64,000 nucleotides of DNA from Plasmodium malariae (Eukaryota; Apicomplexa; Aconoidasida; Haemosporida; Plasmodiidae), in contig NC_041786.1 in assembly GCF_900090045.1 (NCBI RefSeq), positions 687,501 to 751,500 of the forward strand, written 5' to 3'. The translations under genes and the position numbers were made by a program. Of the stretch, positions 50,094 to 62,165 are shown in pieces. Numbering within the stretch: the first letter of the stretch is position 1; each line of letters begins with the position of its first letter. Below the pieces are notes generated by a model. That model had not been told where the DNA came from. It searched no databases and saw only the letters and a list, made by a program, of their open reading frames with translations.

Positions 50094-50640
50094 TTTGCAT
50101 GCAATATCTGATTCTTCACGTCGTCTCTATGGCGTTCCTATCAAATCCTTTTGATGCCTCTAACGTTCCTATAGCACCTCAATAACATCCTTATGACGTC
50201 TCTATAACGTCCCTATAATGTGCTTATAACACTTGTGTTTGTAAGTTTGAATATATTTCTTGCGTACGTACATGCCGCTTTACATGTGTACGCAAATTTT
50301 CCCGTAACATAGCAATAACATAGTTCTTTTTATGAAGCTAATTAAATAATCAATGGAAAACCCATGCTAAGCCGAAATTATAGAAAAAAAAAAAAAAAAA
50401 AGTAGCAGTACAATGCAACACAATAAAATTAGCACAAAATGAACAAAATGAAAACAAATAAACTATACTACAATACAATGTAGTACAAAAAAAAAAAAAA
50501 AAAAATACAAAAAACGAGAACATGATAAAATATAGTAAGATATAATAATATGTAATAATTGATAATAAAATGAGTTACCACCACAAAAACATACACCTCA
50601 TTTAAAATGCTCTAATAATTAATATGCATTGTTTTTACAT

Positions 50641-50681
<41 letters not shown>

Positions 50682-52335
50682 ATTCTGAGGAAATACAGCT
50701 TTGTCGGAAGAACATGGTCTGCAAGATGATTAATTTAATAATATATGTGATGTATAAAAATAAAGAGGAAAATTAAAATGAAAATGAAAATTAAATTCAA
50801 AAATTAAATTAAAAAATTAGAAACGAACAATTCCACTGTACCTTTTTTGCATGTTCTGTCAAAACTGACAAATTTTTGTCCCCCATTTATTTTCCATTTC
50901 GTTTTATTTTTCGCCATTTTTTGGTCACATATTTTGCTAAATTAATTTACCTGTATTTTAAGAATTTATTACTCCCCTATATTTCACGAATTTATTCATC
51001 TTACATTTTTCCTTTTTTTTTTTTTTTTTATATTTTCCTGAAATCTTTGCTATGCTGTAATTTTGAACAGAGTGTAGTTTGTAATAATCTCACTTGTGAT
51101 GTATCGCATATAAACAAAGTTATATACGTATACCCATACGTATGCCCGTATGTTTGCCCATATGCATGCACGCATGTTTGCCCATATGTATGCACGTATG
51201 TTTGCCCATGTGTATGCACGTATGTATGAAGGGGTACAACTATAACGCACAGCGTATGCCTTGCTTGTTAACTGTCAAAGAAAGCATAATTTACGTGTAG
51301 TCATTTGCTTATTTTTCATGATATGCAAAAAAAGAAATCTGCATAAATTTTCAACTCATAAAATTTGTAAAATTGTTGAGGGGACGCAATATGTCTTCTT
51401 TTTTATAGAAGAGGAAAAAAAAAAAAAAAGAAACAAATAAGCAAAAAGCAAAGAAGCAAAAAAGCAAAAAAGCAAAGAAGCAAAAAGCAAAGAAGCAAAA
51501 AAGCAAATAAGCAAAGAAGCAAAGAAGCAAAAAAGCAAAAAAGCAAAGAAGCAAAGAAGCAAAAAGCAAAAAGCAAAAAGCAAAGAAGCAAAGAAGCAAA
51601 GAAGCAAAGAAGCAAAAAAGCAAATAAGCAAAGAAGCAAAGAAGCAAAAAAGCAAAGAAGCAAAGAAGCAAAGAAGCAAAAAAGCAAAGAAGCAGAGAAA
51701 CAAAGAGACAAACATACGAACAAAGAAACTCACGACGAAGCAAAAGGGAAACTCTGTGCTTATTGAGAAATTTCTCTTGCGTTTAGTTAATCACGCATGT
51801 GTAAGATAAATGAACTCGTTAGCTTATCGACTCTTTGACATATAATACATATTTGCGAAAGGCTGAAATAAATAAAGTGGAATGTGGTATAGAAGAAGTG
51901 TGCGAGGATATTTATATAAGTTCTTACGTAAACACAGCAAAGTGCACATGATTATGCATTAGTATGTATGTGTTTATATGAGTATTTTGCTTATGCTTGC
52001 ATATGCTTACGTGCATATATAAGGACGTATTAAAAACGCATACTTCATTAAATATGCTCCAACGAAGTCTATCATCATAGAAAGGATTAGCACAAATAGT
52101 CCCGTATATATGTGCATAAAAAAAAAAAAAAGCTTTTTACAAAAAGGAAGTTACAAAAAAAAAAAGAGTAGCATAAATATATGAATATCAAATAAAAGAA
52201 AAACAAAAGCATACTCTATATACTTAGCATTTTAGAATAGTAAATTTTTAATTTTGCGCTTTATAATATAAACCCCCTGCGTGTGTGTGTGTGTGTGTGT
52301 GTGTAGAAATAATTAAAATAAGCAATTATACTAAG
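50094..52335. other. Divergent intergenic region between ABC transporter and MZT1
   Basis: 2.2 kb containing promoters of both genes. A degenerate CCTATAACGTC-like repeat lies at 50120-50230, long A runs (50382-50401, 50487-50505, 50647-50678) in the middle, and a CATACGTATG-rich tract at 51127-51226. No gene recognised. Confidence 0.55.
51424..51715. repeat. 7-8-bp A-rich repeat (AAAGAAGC / AAAAAGC)
   Basis: About 290 bp of units ending in AAGC, roughly 38 copies, with irregular length. Three minus-strand frames of Phe, Leu, Cys and Ala pass through it and are artefacts. Confidence 0.9.
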
Positions 52336-52566
52336 ATGAGTGATAAGGAAGCTAAGAAAGAAGCTATTGAAATTATTTATGAAATTTCAAATATTCTAAA
52401 TGTAAACCTAGATAAAGAAACCATTGTTATATTAATACAATTATGTGAATATGGAGTTAGTCCCAAGATCCTTTCACATATTATTATTCAGTTAAAAAAG
52501 GAACGGGAGAAATTTTTGCAAAACTTAGATGGCAATATAAATAATTTCAAGCAAGGAAACGCTTAG
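52336..52566 (+). CDS. MZT1: Mitotic-spindle organising protein 1 (MOZART1)
   Basis: MZT1 binds the N-termini of gamma-tubulin complex proteins and helps recruit or activate the complex at microtubule organising centres; in Plasmodium this would be the nuclear-envelope centriolar plaque. 76 residues, single exon, the normal family size. Diagnostic core: EIIYEISNILNVNLDKETIV, then LIQLCEYGVSPKILSHII, matching LLEISRILNTGLD.ETL...V.LCE.GINPEALS in the family. A longer reading from 52285 would add 17 residues of CVCV from a GT microsatellite, so the ATG at 52336 is chosen. Genes this small are easily missed. Confidence 0.93.
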   Translation: MSDKEAKKEAIEIIYEISNILNVNLDKETIVILIQLCEYGVSPKILSHIIIQLKKEREKFLQNLDGNINNFKQGNA

Positions 52567-54650
52567 GTCGTCCCATGCACCAACATCATGAACGTGCATA
52601 AACCAAAAGAGAAAGAGGCGTATATATATGCACACGTGAACATAATGGTGAACGAACTGGTTAACATATCGGTAAACATACTAGTAAACATACGCATGTA
52701 TTTACGCTAAAGGACCTAATATGTCATGTATACAGGGAAAAAAGCAGAATGATTAATATTTCCCTCAAAAGGAAGATAAATGAATTTCATTTTTTTTTAA
52801 GAATTTCCAGGTGCATATATTCATTTGGTACCTGTAATATAATATTTTCTAAAACTTGTCTTCAGCAATGTTATTTCCATTCATAACATTATTCGTTTGT
52901 GTTTCTTCGTTTTTTCGTTTTTTTGTTACCATTCTCATTGTTTTTTGTTCATTTGTTCATTCCTTATATACTTCGGGCATTTATTTTTATTTTATTTTGC
53001 TTTATTTTGTTTTATATTATTTCATTTCTTACTTTTGTGTGTGCCTTTTTCTTCGAACAACTGCTGGGAAGCTTTAGCTGTTTTTCCTTATAAACGAAAG
53101 AGAGGAATAAAAATATAAATTACAAAAGTAGAAAGGGATGGCATCAGAATAAAATTTTTTAGCTAGCAAAAATTTGCAGAGGAAGGGATAACCAATCCAT
53201 TGGAAATTAATGGAAATTAATGGAAAACCAAAGGAAAAACAGAAGGAAAAAAAGAAGGAAAAAAAGAAGGAAAAAAGGAAGGAAAAAAGGAAGGAAAAAA
53301 GGAAGGAAAAAAGGAAGGAAAAAAGAAGGAAAAAAAGAAGGAAAAAAAGAAGGAAAAAAAGAAGGAAAAAAAGAAGGAAAAAAAAAAAAAAAAAAAAAAG
53401 GAAAAAAAAAAAGGAAAAAAAAAAAATTGTAAAGAGTACAACCCAAAACATAAAGTGCATAATCAAATCGTTCGCATGTTTTACCTTTTTCGTGTAATTT
53501 TTTAAAACTTCAAAAAAAACGAGAAATTTTTATTTTAAAAAAAAATAAATAAATACTGCAAACATGTACCCAGTACAGAACGCACATTAACGGATACACG
53601 CGTATACAAGTGTAAACATACACACATAAACATACGCGGGTAAAACATACACATACAAACACATACTTGTGTAAACTTATTCATGCGCGTATGCATACGT
53701 GCAAAATAAGTACACCATTTCTTTCACCTAAATGGGTAAGTTAAGATTCAAATTAAAAAAAAAAAAAAAAAGGAAAAATAATGATATATCCTTCGTATCG
53801 TGTAAGGAAAATTTTTCAACATATTAGTGCAAAGCCTAAAATTGTTCTTGAAATTACGAATAACCGAACTTAAGTACCAGGAAGAAAAATACGCACAACT
53901 ATAGTTTATTTGTATGAAGGTTTAAATGTTCAAATGGGTATAATTGCGTAGGACAAAAAATAAAAATAATTAAAAAATGTAAGAAGTGAACTGTTTAATG
54001 CATAATGTGTAATGCTTAATGCGTAATGCCTAACGCGTAATGTAAAATTTAAAATTGTCTTAACGGGTTACGACCTTTTTTGAGAAAGTTCTAATTGAAT
54101 TTTTTTTTTTTTTTTTTCTGTTGTAACGCAAAGAATTTCGCACGAACATTTTTCATTTACCCACCTACCACACATGCATAGCAAAATATGTATGTATGAA
54201 CTATAACATGCATACTGTATACGTATGTACGTATATACATATACACGTATACTTACATAAACATATATACCTGCATGTCTGTGTTTTTTTAAAGTCCGTA
54301 AAATATTTGCACTGCTGATCTACTGCTTCGGTCGCAATTTTTTTTTTTTTTTTTAATTTCCTTTCAACTCTATTTGAAGGCAGCCTTATAATTGTTTTTC
54401 TTGCACAAATTATGCTTAAATTTTTTGCAAGTGCCCTTGGAAAAACCGTACAGTTTTGCTAATTACATGTATACTCAAATACGCTAGTATATTTACATGT
54501 GTACATAATATATGCACACACACGACAGACCAAATCGTTATCGCTAATCCAAACGATAACGCCAAACCCAACAGCTATTGTAACTCCTACTCTAACGCTA
54601 CGCCTAAGCTTGCCCAGAGTTCAAGGTTCCCCTAAGATGAGACGAAAAAA
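52567..54650. other. Intergenic region, no gene seen
   Basis: 2.1 kb between MZT1 and the coiled-coil gene, both plus strand. Contains the AAGGAAAA array (listed separately), T and A runs, and unique sequence near 53800-54600 that should include the promoter of the next gene. Frames here are repeat-derived. Confidence 0.55.
53221..53430. repeat. Purine array (GGAAAAAAAGAA / GGAAGGAAAAAA)
   Basis: About 210 bp of 9-12-bp units consisting only of A and G on the plus strand except at the edges. Such polypurine tracts can form triplex structures; that is a general property, not shown here. Confidence 0.9.
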
Positions 54651-57361
54651 ATGGAAAATTATGAATCACCCTCAGAAATTTTAAAAAAAAAAGAAAAGGA
54701 AAAAGCTCAAGAAAGTAAAGAAGGAAATGAAAAAAAAGAGAAGCTAAAATTTATTGATATCTTTAACGAAAATGATGATATAGATAAGAATGAAGTAGAG
54801 ATTATTAATTTCTTAAAAAAAAAAAAAGTAATACATAAAAGAAAAGGAAAGAATAATGATCCAAACCCATATATTGAAGATACTTATAATATAGACATGA
54901 CCGATATAGTGAGTTCGAATTTTGCTACGTCGAATTCGTATATTGAAAAGAATGACGTCCATTCGAAAGAGAACAAATATAATCGAAACAGAACAATATA
55001 TAATGATTCTGTGTATGATAATTATAATGCTACATACTTAATCAATGAGATATATAGATTAAAGGCAGAAGTAGAAGAGTCTTTACAAAAAGAATATAAA
55101 ACAAATGAGCAGAAAAAAGTGGTTGAAGAGAAGAATAACCTTCTTAGTATAAGTATTGATGATATGAAAAAAGAAATTGAAAAATTAAAGAATATTTATG
55201 ATGAGGAAATTGTTAAAGTAAAAGAGTCTTATGATAGGCGTATTGACATTCTCACGAACGAAATACATGAAAAAGAACATTTTTACAAAAAAAAAATAGA
55301 AGCATTTGAAAAGGAGTCCTCCACGCAACTGTACGAGTGCGAAGCCAAATACCTCAGTGAAAAGAAAAAAAATGAAGAGAAGGATGCATTGATGGAAAGA
55401 GTCCAAGCGGAAAAGGAAAATATGGCGGCAGATATGGAAAAAATGGCAGCGGATATGAATAAAACGAAAGAGGAGATGGGAAAAATAGAGGAAGAATTAG
55501 GCAGAATGACTAAGGACAGGGAACAAATTACCAAGAAGATGGAAAACATAACTAAACAGTTTAATACCCAGCTGGAGGATATGCAAAACAAAGTAGACGA
55601 AGCAAACTCTATGGAGAAAAATTTTTCAAATATGCTAAGTGGTGAACGGGAAAAAAGTGAGCAGCAAAAATTGACCATAGAGAAATACGAAAAAGAAATA
55701 CAAAATTTTAAAAGTATCATTGATGAAAAAAACGAAAGCATTAAAAATATGGTTAAGGATATATTATTGATAAAAAATGTGTACGAAGAATTAGTGAAGG
55801 AAAAACAACTGAATGAAGTGAGTAAAAAGAAACTAGTAAAAAGAATTGAGGAATATGAAAAAGATTTGTTATATCTGAAAAATAATATAGAAGGGTATAG
55901 AGTAAATAACGACAAGTTGAGAAAACATAATGAATTGTTAAATGAATATATTAGGAAAAAGGAAAAAGAAATTACTACTCTTTTTAATGAAAACAAATAT
56001 TTGAAAAAAGAAAATTTTGTATTTAATAAAAATTTTCTTAGTATAAAAAGAGGAAAAAGCAACCAACTGGGAAAATATTCTTCCGATTCTACAAATATTG
56101 ATCAAAAGGGGAAGATTTCTACTTGTACTACTAGTGAAGAGGAGGATATCATAGGAATAGAAGAAATACATACAAAGAGAAGGGTAAATGCTTCACTTGG
56201 TAAGGATGTAGCACAAATAGATGATGTACTATCTCATGATGCATTAACGATGAAATGCACCAATTGGTGCACGAATGATCCCGAAAAGGAAGAAAACGGA
56301 AGGAAAAAATCAATCGAAAATGAGAAATATACAAAGGGGGCGAAAAAAAAAAAAAAAAAAAATGGAGCAGGAAAGAAGGAAGATGTATTAGGTAAAAATA
56401 AAGAAGCATTAATAAAAAAGAATAATATACAGTCAAAAAAAAAAAAAGAGAACAACAATGCTATCGTTTTAGGAGAGACAGGTATTTTATGTCCTAAAAA
56501 ATACACCTTCAATATATGTGAGCCTAAGCCAAATGGGGTGGAAGAATCGGCAAGGTGTGCGAAGAGGGCCCTGCGAAACGATAAAAAGGAAGGTACCAGT
56601 GATAGAACAGAAGGGGGAAGTCAGGGTAGTGTTCGGTGTAGTTCACATATGGGGAAGTACTGTTGCAATGGAAGAAGTAGACGTGATGCAAGCAGTAATC
56701 TTAATAAAAGCAGTAGCTGTTGTAAAAGCAGCAGTCTTGATGCAGACCCAAATAAGGCATATTGTGGGTGTACCAACTATAAGGATCCCAAACAGGAGAA
56801 TAGTGCAGTGAACGACAAAGAAGTAAACCTTAAGGAGTTCAGAAATAGCTTATCCAATTTTGTTATGTTAAATAGTTCAATATGTAGAGAGGATGGAAAA
56901 GTCGACAAGTGGCATGCCCTCTCGAATACGCTAAGAAAAAAAACATCAAGAGAGAGGCAAGTAGGGGAAGCAGACGAAGCAGACGAAGCAGATGAAGCAG
57001 ACGAGGCAGACGAGGCGGACGAAGCAGACGAAGCAGACGAAGCAGACGAAGCAGACGAAGCAGACGAAGCAGACGAAGCAGACGAAGCAGACGAAGCAGA
57101 CGAGGCGGACGAGGCAGACGAGGCAGATGAAACAGACGAGGCAGGTGAAGCAGATGAAACAGATGAAGCAGACCAAGCGGATGAAGTGAACGAAGAAGAA
57201 AGAAAAAAAAAACCCAATGTTTTGTTATCTAAAATTAGAAGCACGAACACTAACCTATTTAACAAAGAATTATGCAGTAATAAATATTTGTACGATTTAA
57301 ATTTATATAATTTAAAAAAGTGTAATATGTTTAGTCTTAGCAATAATATATTGACTGAAGG

Positions 57362-57399
<38 letters not shown>

Positions 57400-57440
57400 C
57401 AGTATTAATAGTCTATATGATAGTAATACTAGTATCATAA
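54651..57440 (+). CDS. Coiled-coil protein, N-terminal part (frame broken at poly-A)
   Basis: Open for 929 codons. The first 130 residues are Lys- and Asn-rich. Residues about 132-455 form a long coiled coil rich in Glu and Lys with repeated KxxEE and EKENMAADMEK patterns. Basic and Cys-containing segments follow, with Cys-rich stretches near 660-710 (SHMGKYCCNGRS, KSSSCCKSS). About 24 copies of the tripeptide ADE follow, near 770-845. After a run of 34 A the frame ends in 14 residues of unlikely sequence (YTVLIVYMIVILVS) and a TAA. The frame one base away continues with normal composition as the next entry. I therefore think 54651-59962 is one gene of about 1770 residues. No function recognised; the coiled coil suggests a structural or scaffold role. 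Confidence 0.8.
56965..57190 (+). repeat. 9-bp coding repeat (GACGAAGCA, peptide DEA)
   Basis: About 24 copies with GAT/GAC and GCA/GCG variants, drifting to DET and DQA at the end. Other frames read RRS or TKQ and are shadows. Confidence 0.92.
57362..57395 (+). repeat. Run of 34 A inside a coding region
   Basis: Encodes poly-Lys in the upstream frame. Coding frames on its two sides differ by one base. Confidence 0.95.
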
Positions 57441-57445
57441 AAGAT

Positions 57446-59962
57446 ATGAACAACAATAATATGAACAAGAACACATTTTTAAAAAATTACAATAGCGAAA
57501 AGGAAATACCGTCTTTTCCTGTGTTAACAAATATTACATCATATAATACAAATGAAAAAAAAATAATGGGAGGTACAAATACTAGAGTGCTATTACAACA
57601 CCCTGAGAATTATTATTTAAAAGAAGAAAATACGGAAAAAGAAGACACTATTGATTACTTTCTTTCAAATATAAAAAATGAAAAAATCAGTTCAAACAGA
57701 TATTATGATGATATAGTGAACAAAATAAAAAATAAAACTTACCTACACAAATGGCTCACAAAACAAAAGCCTGCTTCTGATTGTAAACCACATAGAAGAA
57801 AAGAAGAAGACTTAGGTGAACTATCAAATGATAATAAGGTATTTCCCAATAATTTTCTTATCGAAAGAAATAAAAAAAGAGTTTTTAAGAACGATATGTT
57901 CAACAATTTTAATGAACAAACAAATATAAAATCATATCTGTTAAGTAAGTATAAGAATAAAAGCAATATATATGGTCTCTTTATCATTAACGAGAGGTTA
58001 AAAAGTATTTATAAAAATATAGAAAATAAGAAAAAGTCAATCAGCAATTTCCCCATGGCAAATTTCAATGACGAAAGTGAAGATTATGTAAGGACCAGAA
58101 TGAGTGGTTCCTTCAATGTTGTTCAGGCCGCTCATAGTACCAACGATAATAGTGGTGTATTTTTCTTAGGCTCATCAAGTAAGAAGAACAGTAAGAAAGA
58201 CATATTTCTTAATCTTATCAAAGGAAAAGAACCCCAACGGATTAGCTTAAAAGCAGTGGAGGGAAAAAGAAGCAGTTTCGATTGTGCTGTTAAAGAAGGA
58301 GAAGGAAACATTAATGGTACCCTCATTTTGCATGACAGCATTAATAGGAAAGGTGAAATAAATAATAAAACTCATGATTATCATGAGAATGTTGTAGATA
58401 TTGAAAAGAGAATTGTATGCACCAACATGGACTTAAAAAATTCAAATGATCAAAAAAATAGAAACACAACGATGTGCAATTCTGCAACAGCTTTTAATAA
58501 TTCAAATAATAATGACTTAAAGAAGAATTGTCAAACAGATGAGGAGATGGAGAACGTGCTAAAGGAATTGAAGTTGGGGTTGAAGGTGGATCCATTTTCA
58601 AAAAAGCAAAAAGATACGAATGAATCCGTTGGTCCACAGTCCATTTTGCGCAAAAATGGTACGAAATATATTAGCAATGATATTAGTGGTGGAGTTAGCG
58701 GTCGGGGGGGTGAGTCAGAAGTGGAGTGCGACAAGGAGAGCATTAATGAACATTACAAATCCGGTGATAATGAAAAGGAAAATGACTTGAGTGATGGCAA
58801 TCTACTATCACATAAACCACAAAAAGTAATCCGTTCTCACTTTGCACACAAAAATATAGGTATGCTTGACATTGCAAGGAGCGAAATATTACATGGGGAA
58901 AGTAGTGCACCAGATGAAAAAAGGGGGAGATGTTATATGTATTATTTAGATAAGATAAAAATTCTAAAAAATAATATCATAGGAGAAGAAGAAAATTTAC
59001 AGTCATACAGAAATCTAAGAGATAATGAAATGTTTAAATTAAACGAAAAGGAAGATATAGGTGCAGCTTTCCACTTTAGAAAAAATACAAATAATAATTG
59101 TGAACCACTGGACATAGGAACAGATGGAGAAGGGGAAGAAGGCAGTAACAAATTAACCATACAGAATGCATTAAATTCAAATTTTCATAATTTCCTTTTA
59201 TCGTATAAATGTAAAAAAAAGGAATCAAATAGTTTATCTACAGAACAAAATGAAATTTTCAATTTTTTGAAAAAGAGTTCAGTTCCATCAGATCAACAGA
59301 AATGTGCAAATAATGATATGAACAGTAGAAAAGAAAATTCTTACTTTGAAAATTATTACAATAAATTAAAACGCTTAAGAGATAAATATGTAGGAGTAAA
59401 AACGGGTACATCAACAGGTATGCAACATTTTTTTAAATATAAAGATGGTGCTGCTGCTGATGATAACGATTATGACTATGGTGATAATGATGATGATAAT
59501 GTTGATGTTGATGATAATTTAATTTGCAATTTTCAAATAAATGAAGAAAAAATGTTAACACCTATTCGTAACGCTACCCTTACCAATAATATACACAAAT
59601 CCATATGCAGTAATTCAAAGGAAAGTGAGAAATTTCTTTTTAATAGTAATTCTCTAAGAAATAATATTACAAGTAACGAAACAGGGGATAAATACAGTAA
59701 TAACAACATACTTGGAAATCAAAAAGATCATTCACATTTTATTAATATCCTTAAAAATGATAATGATAATCATAATGGTAAACTAATGTATGCTCAAAGG
59801 GAAGAAGAAAAAATGAACAATTCAATTCATTCGAATAATATAAGTAGTAACACAACATACACAAGTGACGAGAAATGGAATAATCCACTCCAAAATACAA
59901 ACATTTTTTCTACTTGCACGAGTAGCAGTATAAATCCTGGTGTTTCCTATACAAGATCGTAA
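57446..59962 (+). CDS. C-terminal part of the coiled-coil protein, other frame
   Basis: Open for 838 codons from the first ATG. The same frame is already open from the poly-A run, reading YSINSLYDSNTSIIKD, so the ATG need not be a true start. Composition is Asn-, Lys- and Ser-rich with complex segments (DIFLNLIKGKEPQRISLKAV near residue 252) and an acidic DDNDYDYGDND stretch near 672. No domain recognised, and no promoter-sized gap separates it from the preceding frame. It is most simply the second part of the 54651 gene. Separate genes are possible only if a transcript starts within the short overlap. Confidence 0.75.
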   Translation: MNNNNMNKNTFLKNYNSEKEIPSFPVLTNITSYNTNEKKIMGGTNTRVLLQHPENYYLKEENTEKEDTIDYFLSNIKNEKISSNRYYDDIVNKIKNKTYLHKWLTKQKPASDCKPHRRKEEDLGELSNDNKVFPNNFLIERNKKRVFKNDMFNNFNEQTNIKSYLLSKYKNKSNIYGLFIINERLKSIYKNIENKKKSISNFPMANFNDESEDYVRTRMSGSFNVVQAAHSTNDNSGVFFLGSSSKKNSKKDIFLNLIKGKEPQRISLKAVEGKRSSFDCAVKEGEGNINGTLILHDSINRKGEINNKTHDYHENVVDIEKRIVCTNMDLKNSNDQKNRNTTMCNSATAFNNSNNNDLKKNCQTDEEMENVLKELKLGLKVDPFSKKQKDTNESVGPQSILRKNGTKYISNDISGGVSGRGGESEVECDKESINEHYKSGDNEKENDLSDGNLLSHKPQKVIRSHFAHKNIGMLDIARSEILHGESSAPDEKRGRCYMYYLDKIKILKNNIIGEEENLQSYRNLRDNEMFKLNEKEDIGAAFHFRKNTNNNCEPLDIGTDGEGEEGSNKLTIQNALNSNFHNFLLSYKCKKKESNSLSTEQNEIFNFLKKSSVPSDQQKCANNDMNSRKENSYFENYYNKLKRLRDKYVGVKTGTSTGMQHFFKYKDGAAADDNDYDYGDNDDDNVDVDDNLICNFQINEEKMLTPIRNATLTNNIHKSICSNSKESEKFLFNSNSLRNNITSNETGDKYSNNNILGNQKDHSHFINILKNDNDNHNGKLMYAQREEEKMNNSIHSNNISSNTTYTSDEKWNNPLQNTNIFSTCTSSSINPGVSYTRS

Positions 59963-60210
59963 GGTTTTTCGAAAAAAGCGTCAGCACAAACAAAGTGTAA
60001 ACATGTATACGTACATGTGTATGTGTAAGGGGTTCAGTAGTCATCTTGCTATTTTGCCATGTTGCCACCCTACTTCCTTACTACCTTACTGTCTTATTGT
60101 CTTTTTTCTTTTTTTCTTCTTTTTTTTTACATGAAAAAAACGTTCAATGGGTAATTTAATTTTTTTTATATTTTTATACATTACTTAAACGTTTAATTTG
60201 AACCATATAT

Positions 60211-62165
60211 TCATTTCTCTATTTTATTTTTTGAAAAAACTTCTTTATCTTTTTCCTTGTCATTTTTTCCTTCTTCTCCCACCCTTTGTTCATATTTCTC
60301 TGCTTTACTAAAAATTTCACGTAAAAAAAAAAAAAAAAAAAAGTTAAAGAAAAAAATTGTCTTTAACCATTTGTGAGAACAGTAGAGGAGCCAATGCTGA
60401 AAAAAAAAAAAAAAAAAAAAAAGGAAAGAGTAAGAGTAAGAAAGCATCGGTCTGAAAAATGGTCTTCTCTATGTTGCATATGTATGCATAGGCTTGTAAA
60501 TATGCGCATGTGCATGTACAGATAAGTACATACATCAATATGCGCATTTACATACATATATACTTTTGTGTACATGCGTTCTCTCCTTCTATTTTCATGC
60601 GCTCCTGCCTTCACTTGTTCTTTTTTATAAATACCATATTTGCACTTGTAAATGGAAAGGGAAAAAAGCATGGAATTAAACAGGTTGAAAAAAAGGGAGG
60701 TGATAAAAATTGGGGTTTTGTCTGCTTGCCCATTTAGATTATTAATGACTGATTTTTCTACTAAAAAAAGGGAATTGATCAAACAATTGCTATATATACT
60801 TCTACATATATCTTTACATATATGAAAATAAGATTTCAAATTATACTCCTTTGCGTTCATATTATGAAGAAGAAAAGAAAAAATAAATGTATACAAAACT
60901 GTATTTTCAAAATATTTCAAATAAATTTTGTTCATAATAGTGTTGTAACTATTTTTTTTAATAACAGTATTTGTAATATTGTTCTGCTTTAAAAAAAAAA
61001 AAGAAAAAGGAACATTAATATTATTAAGATAATTTTGTAATAAAAATAGGGTTTTCTGTTTGTAATAATTGGTATTATTTTGTTTCAATGAATAGTATAA
61101 TTTCCATATAGAGTCTTCATTTATTATTTCCTTGTTTTTATTATATGATAATAAAAAATGTATTACGGATCTATTTTTGTTTCTGTTACATTCACGTTTG
61201 GTAGTACTACTTATGTCACTCTCATCAGTATCATCAGCCTCATCACTCTCATCAGTATCATCAGTCTTATCAGTATCATCACTCTCATCAGTCTTATCAG
61301 TATCATCACTCTCATCAGTCTTATCAGTCTGATAACCCCTCTGTTGTGTAAGTGCTTGAATAAATTTCTTTTCCCTTTCATATATTTCCGAAATGCATTT
61401 GTCATTTTTTAAAACCTTAAACAAGAGATAGGATATAATTTCTTCTCTCTGACTGTTCAGGCAATAAAATAAATTTTCATTATATACTAGTTCTTGTATC
61501 TGTTCGTACGTTAAAAAAACCTCACTCGAATATTTTATATAATAAAATAAAATACACGAATAAATCTTTTTTTTGGTACTCTCTAAATATCCACCTTGCA
61601 GCTTTTCAAAGATATACGCAAGCACATCGAAACTTTTTTCCCCTTCATCTTCATCAGGTTCATCATTACGATCATTACTACCGCTGCAGCGATTACTTTT
61701 GCGCTTCCCCTTTTCAATTTTCATGAAGGCAGTCCTACTTTTATATATCAGTTCCAACAAGCCCAGAAGTGCATTTTCCTTAAAGGAGTACTCATCACAT
61801 TGAATATTACTAATGAGTCTCTTGTAAAAATTGTTCTCTAAATATACGGATAAATTATTTATTCCCAATGAACTAACCAACTCATTTAACACAATATGAT
61901 CAGCAATAGTTATATCATTATGGCAATAATAATTATTATTCATTTTACTATAATAATTATGAAATGTAAAAATAAAAATACTTATATTAATTAAACTCAC
62001 ACTAAGGAAAATGTTTTTAAAATTCTTTTCCTTCTCCTTACGAATAACAGTTTTTATTATTTCGTAATCTATATTTTTTGTATTACTCGTGTTATTTACT
62101 TTAGTCTTTATGTCATTTTTAAGTACCAGCACGAATAACTGATTTCTCTTTATTCTCTTGTACAT
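60211..62165 (-). CDS. Membrane protein of unknown function, spliced 3' end
   Basis: Not recognised. Exon 1 is 62165-60615 (517 codons), with one clear hydrophobic segment (FLSVSLINISIFIFTF, residues about 52-67) near the N-terminus. A long, probably helical region with many Leu, Ile and Tyr residues follows, plus a TDESDDTDK repeat near residues 280-320. Reading past 60615 leads into microsatellite translation. A donor GTGAAG there and an acceptor T-run CAG at 60397 give a second exon, 60396-60211, reading HWLLYCSHKW... and ending ...FSKNKIEK, 578 residues in all. A further intron may remove 60380-60310: the peptide there is a run of Phe, and GT and AG ends exist. The 3' structure is thus uncertain. 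It shares an intergenic region with mL49 on the opposite strand. Confidence 0.65.
61208..61335 (-). repeat. Coding repeat (TDESDDTDK)
   Basis: A 27-bp unit plus shorter partial units, all built from TCATCA/TCAGT triplets on the plus strand. Encodes acidic Asp/Thr/Glu/Ser repeats in the membrane-protein gene. Confidence 0.85.

Noticed and set aside
51351..51743. Minus-strand frames with CFFAFLL repeats that look like membrane proteins
   Set aside because: Artefact of the AAAGAAGC array, open in all three frames of the strand.
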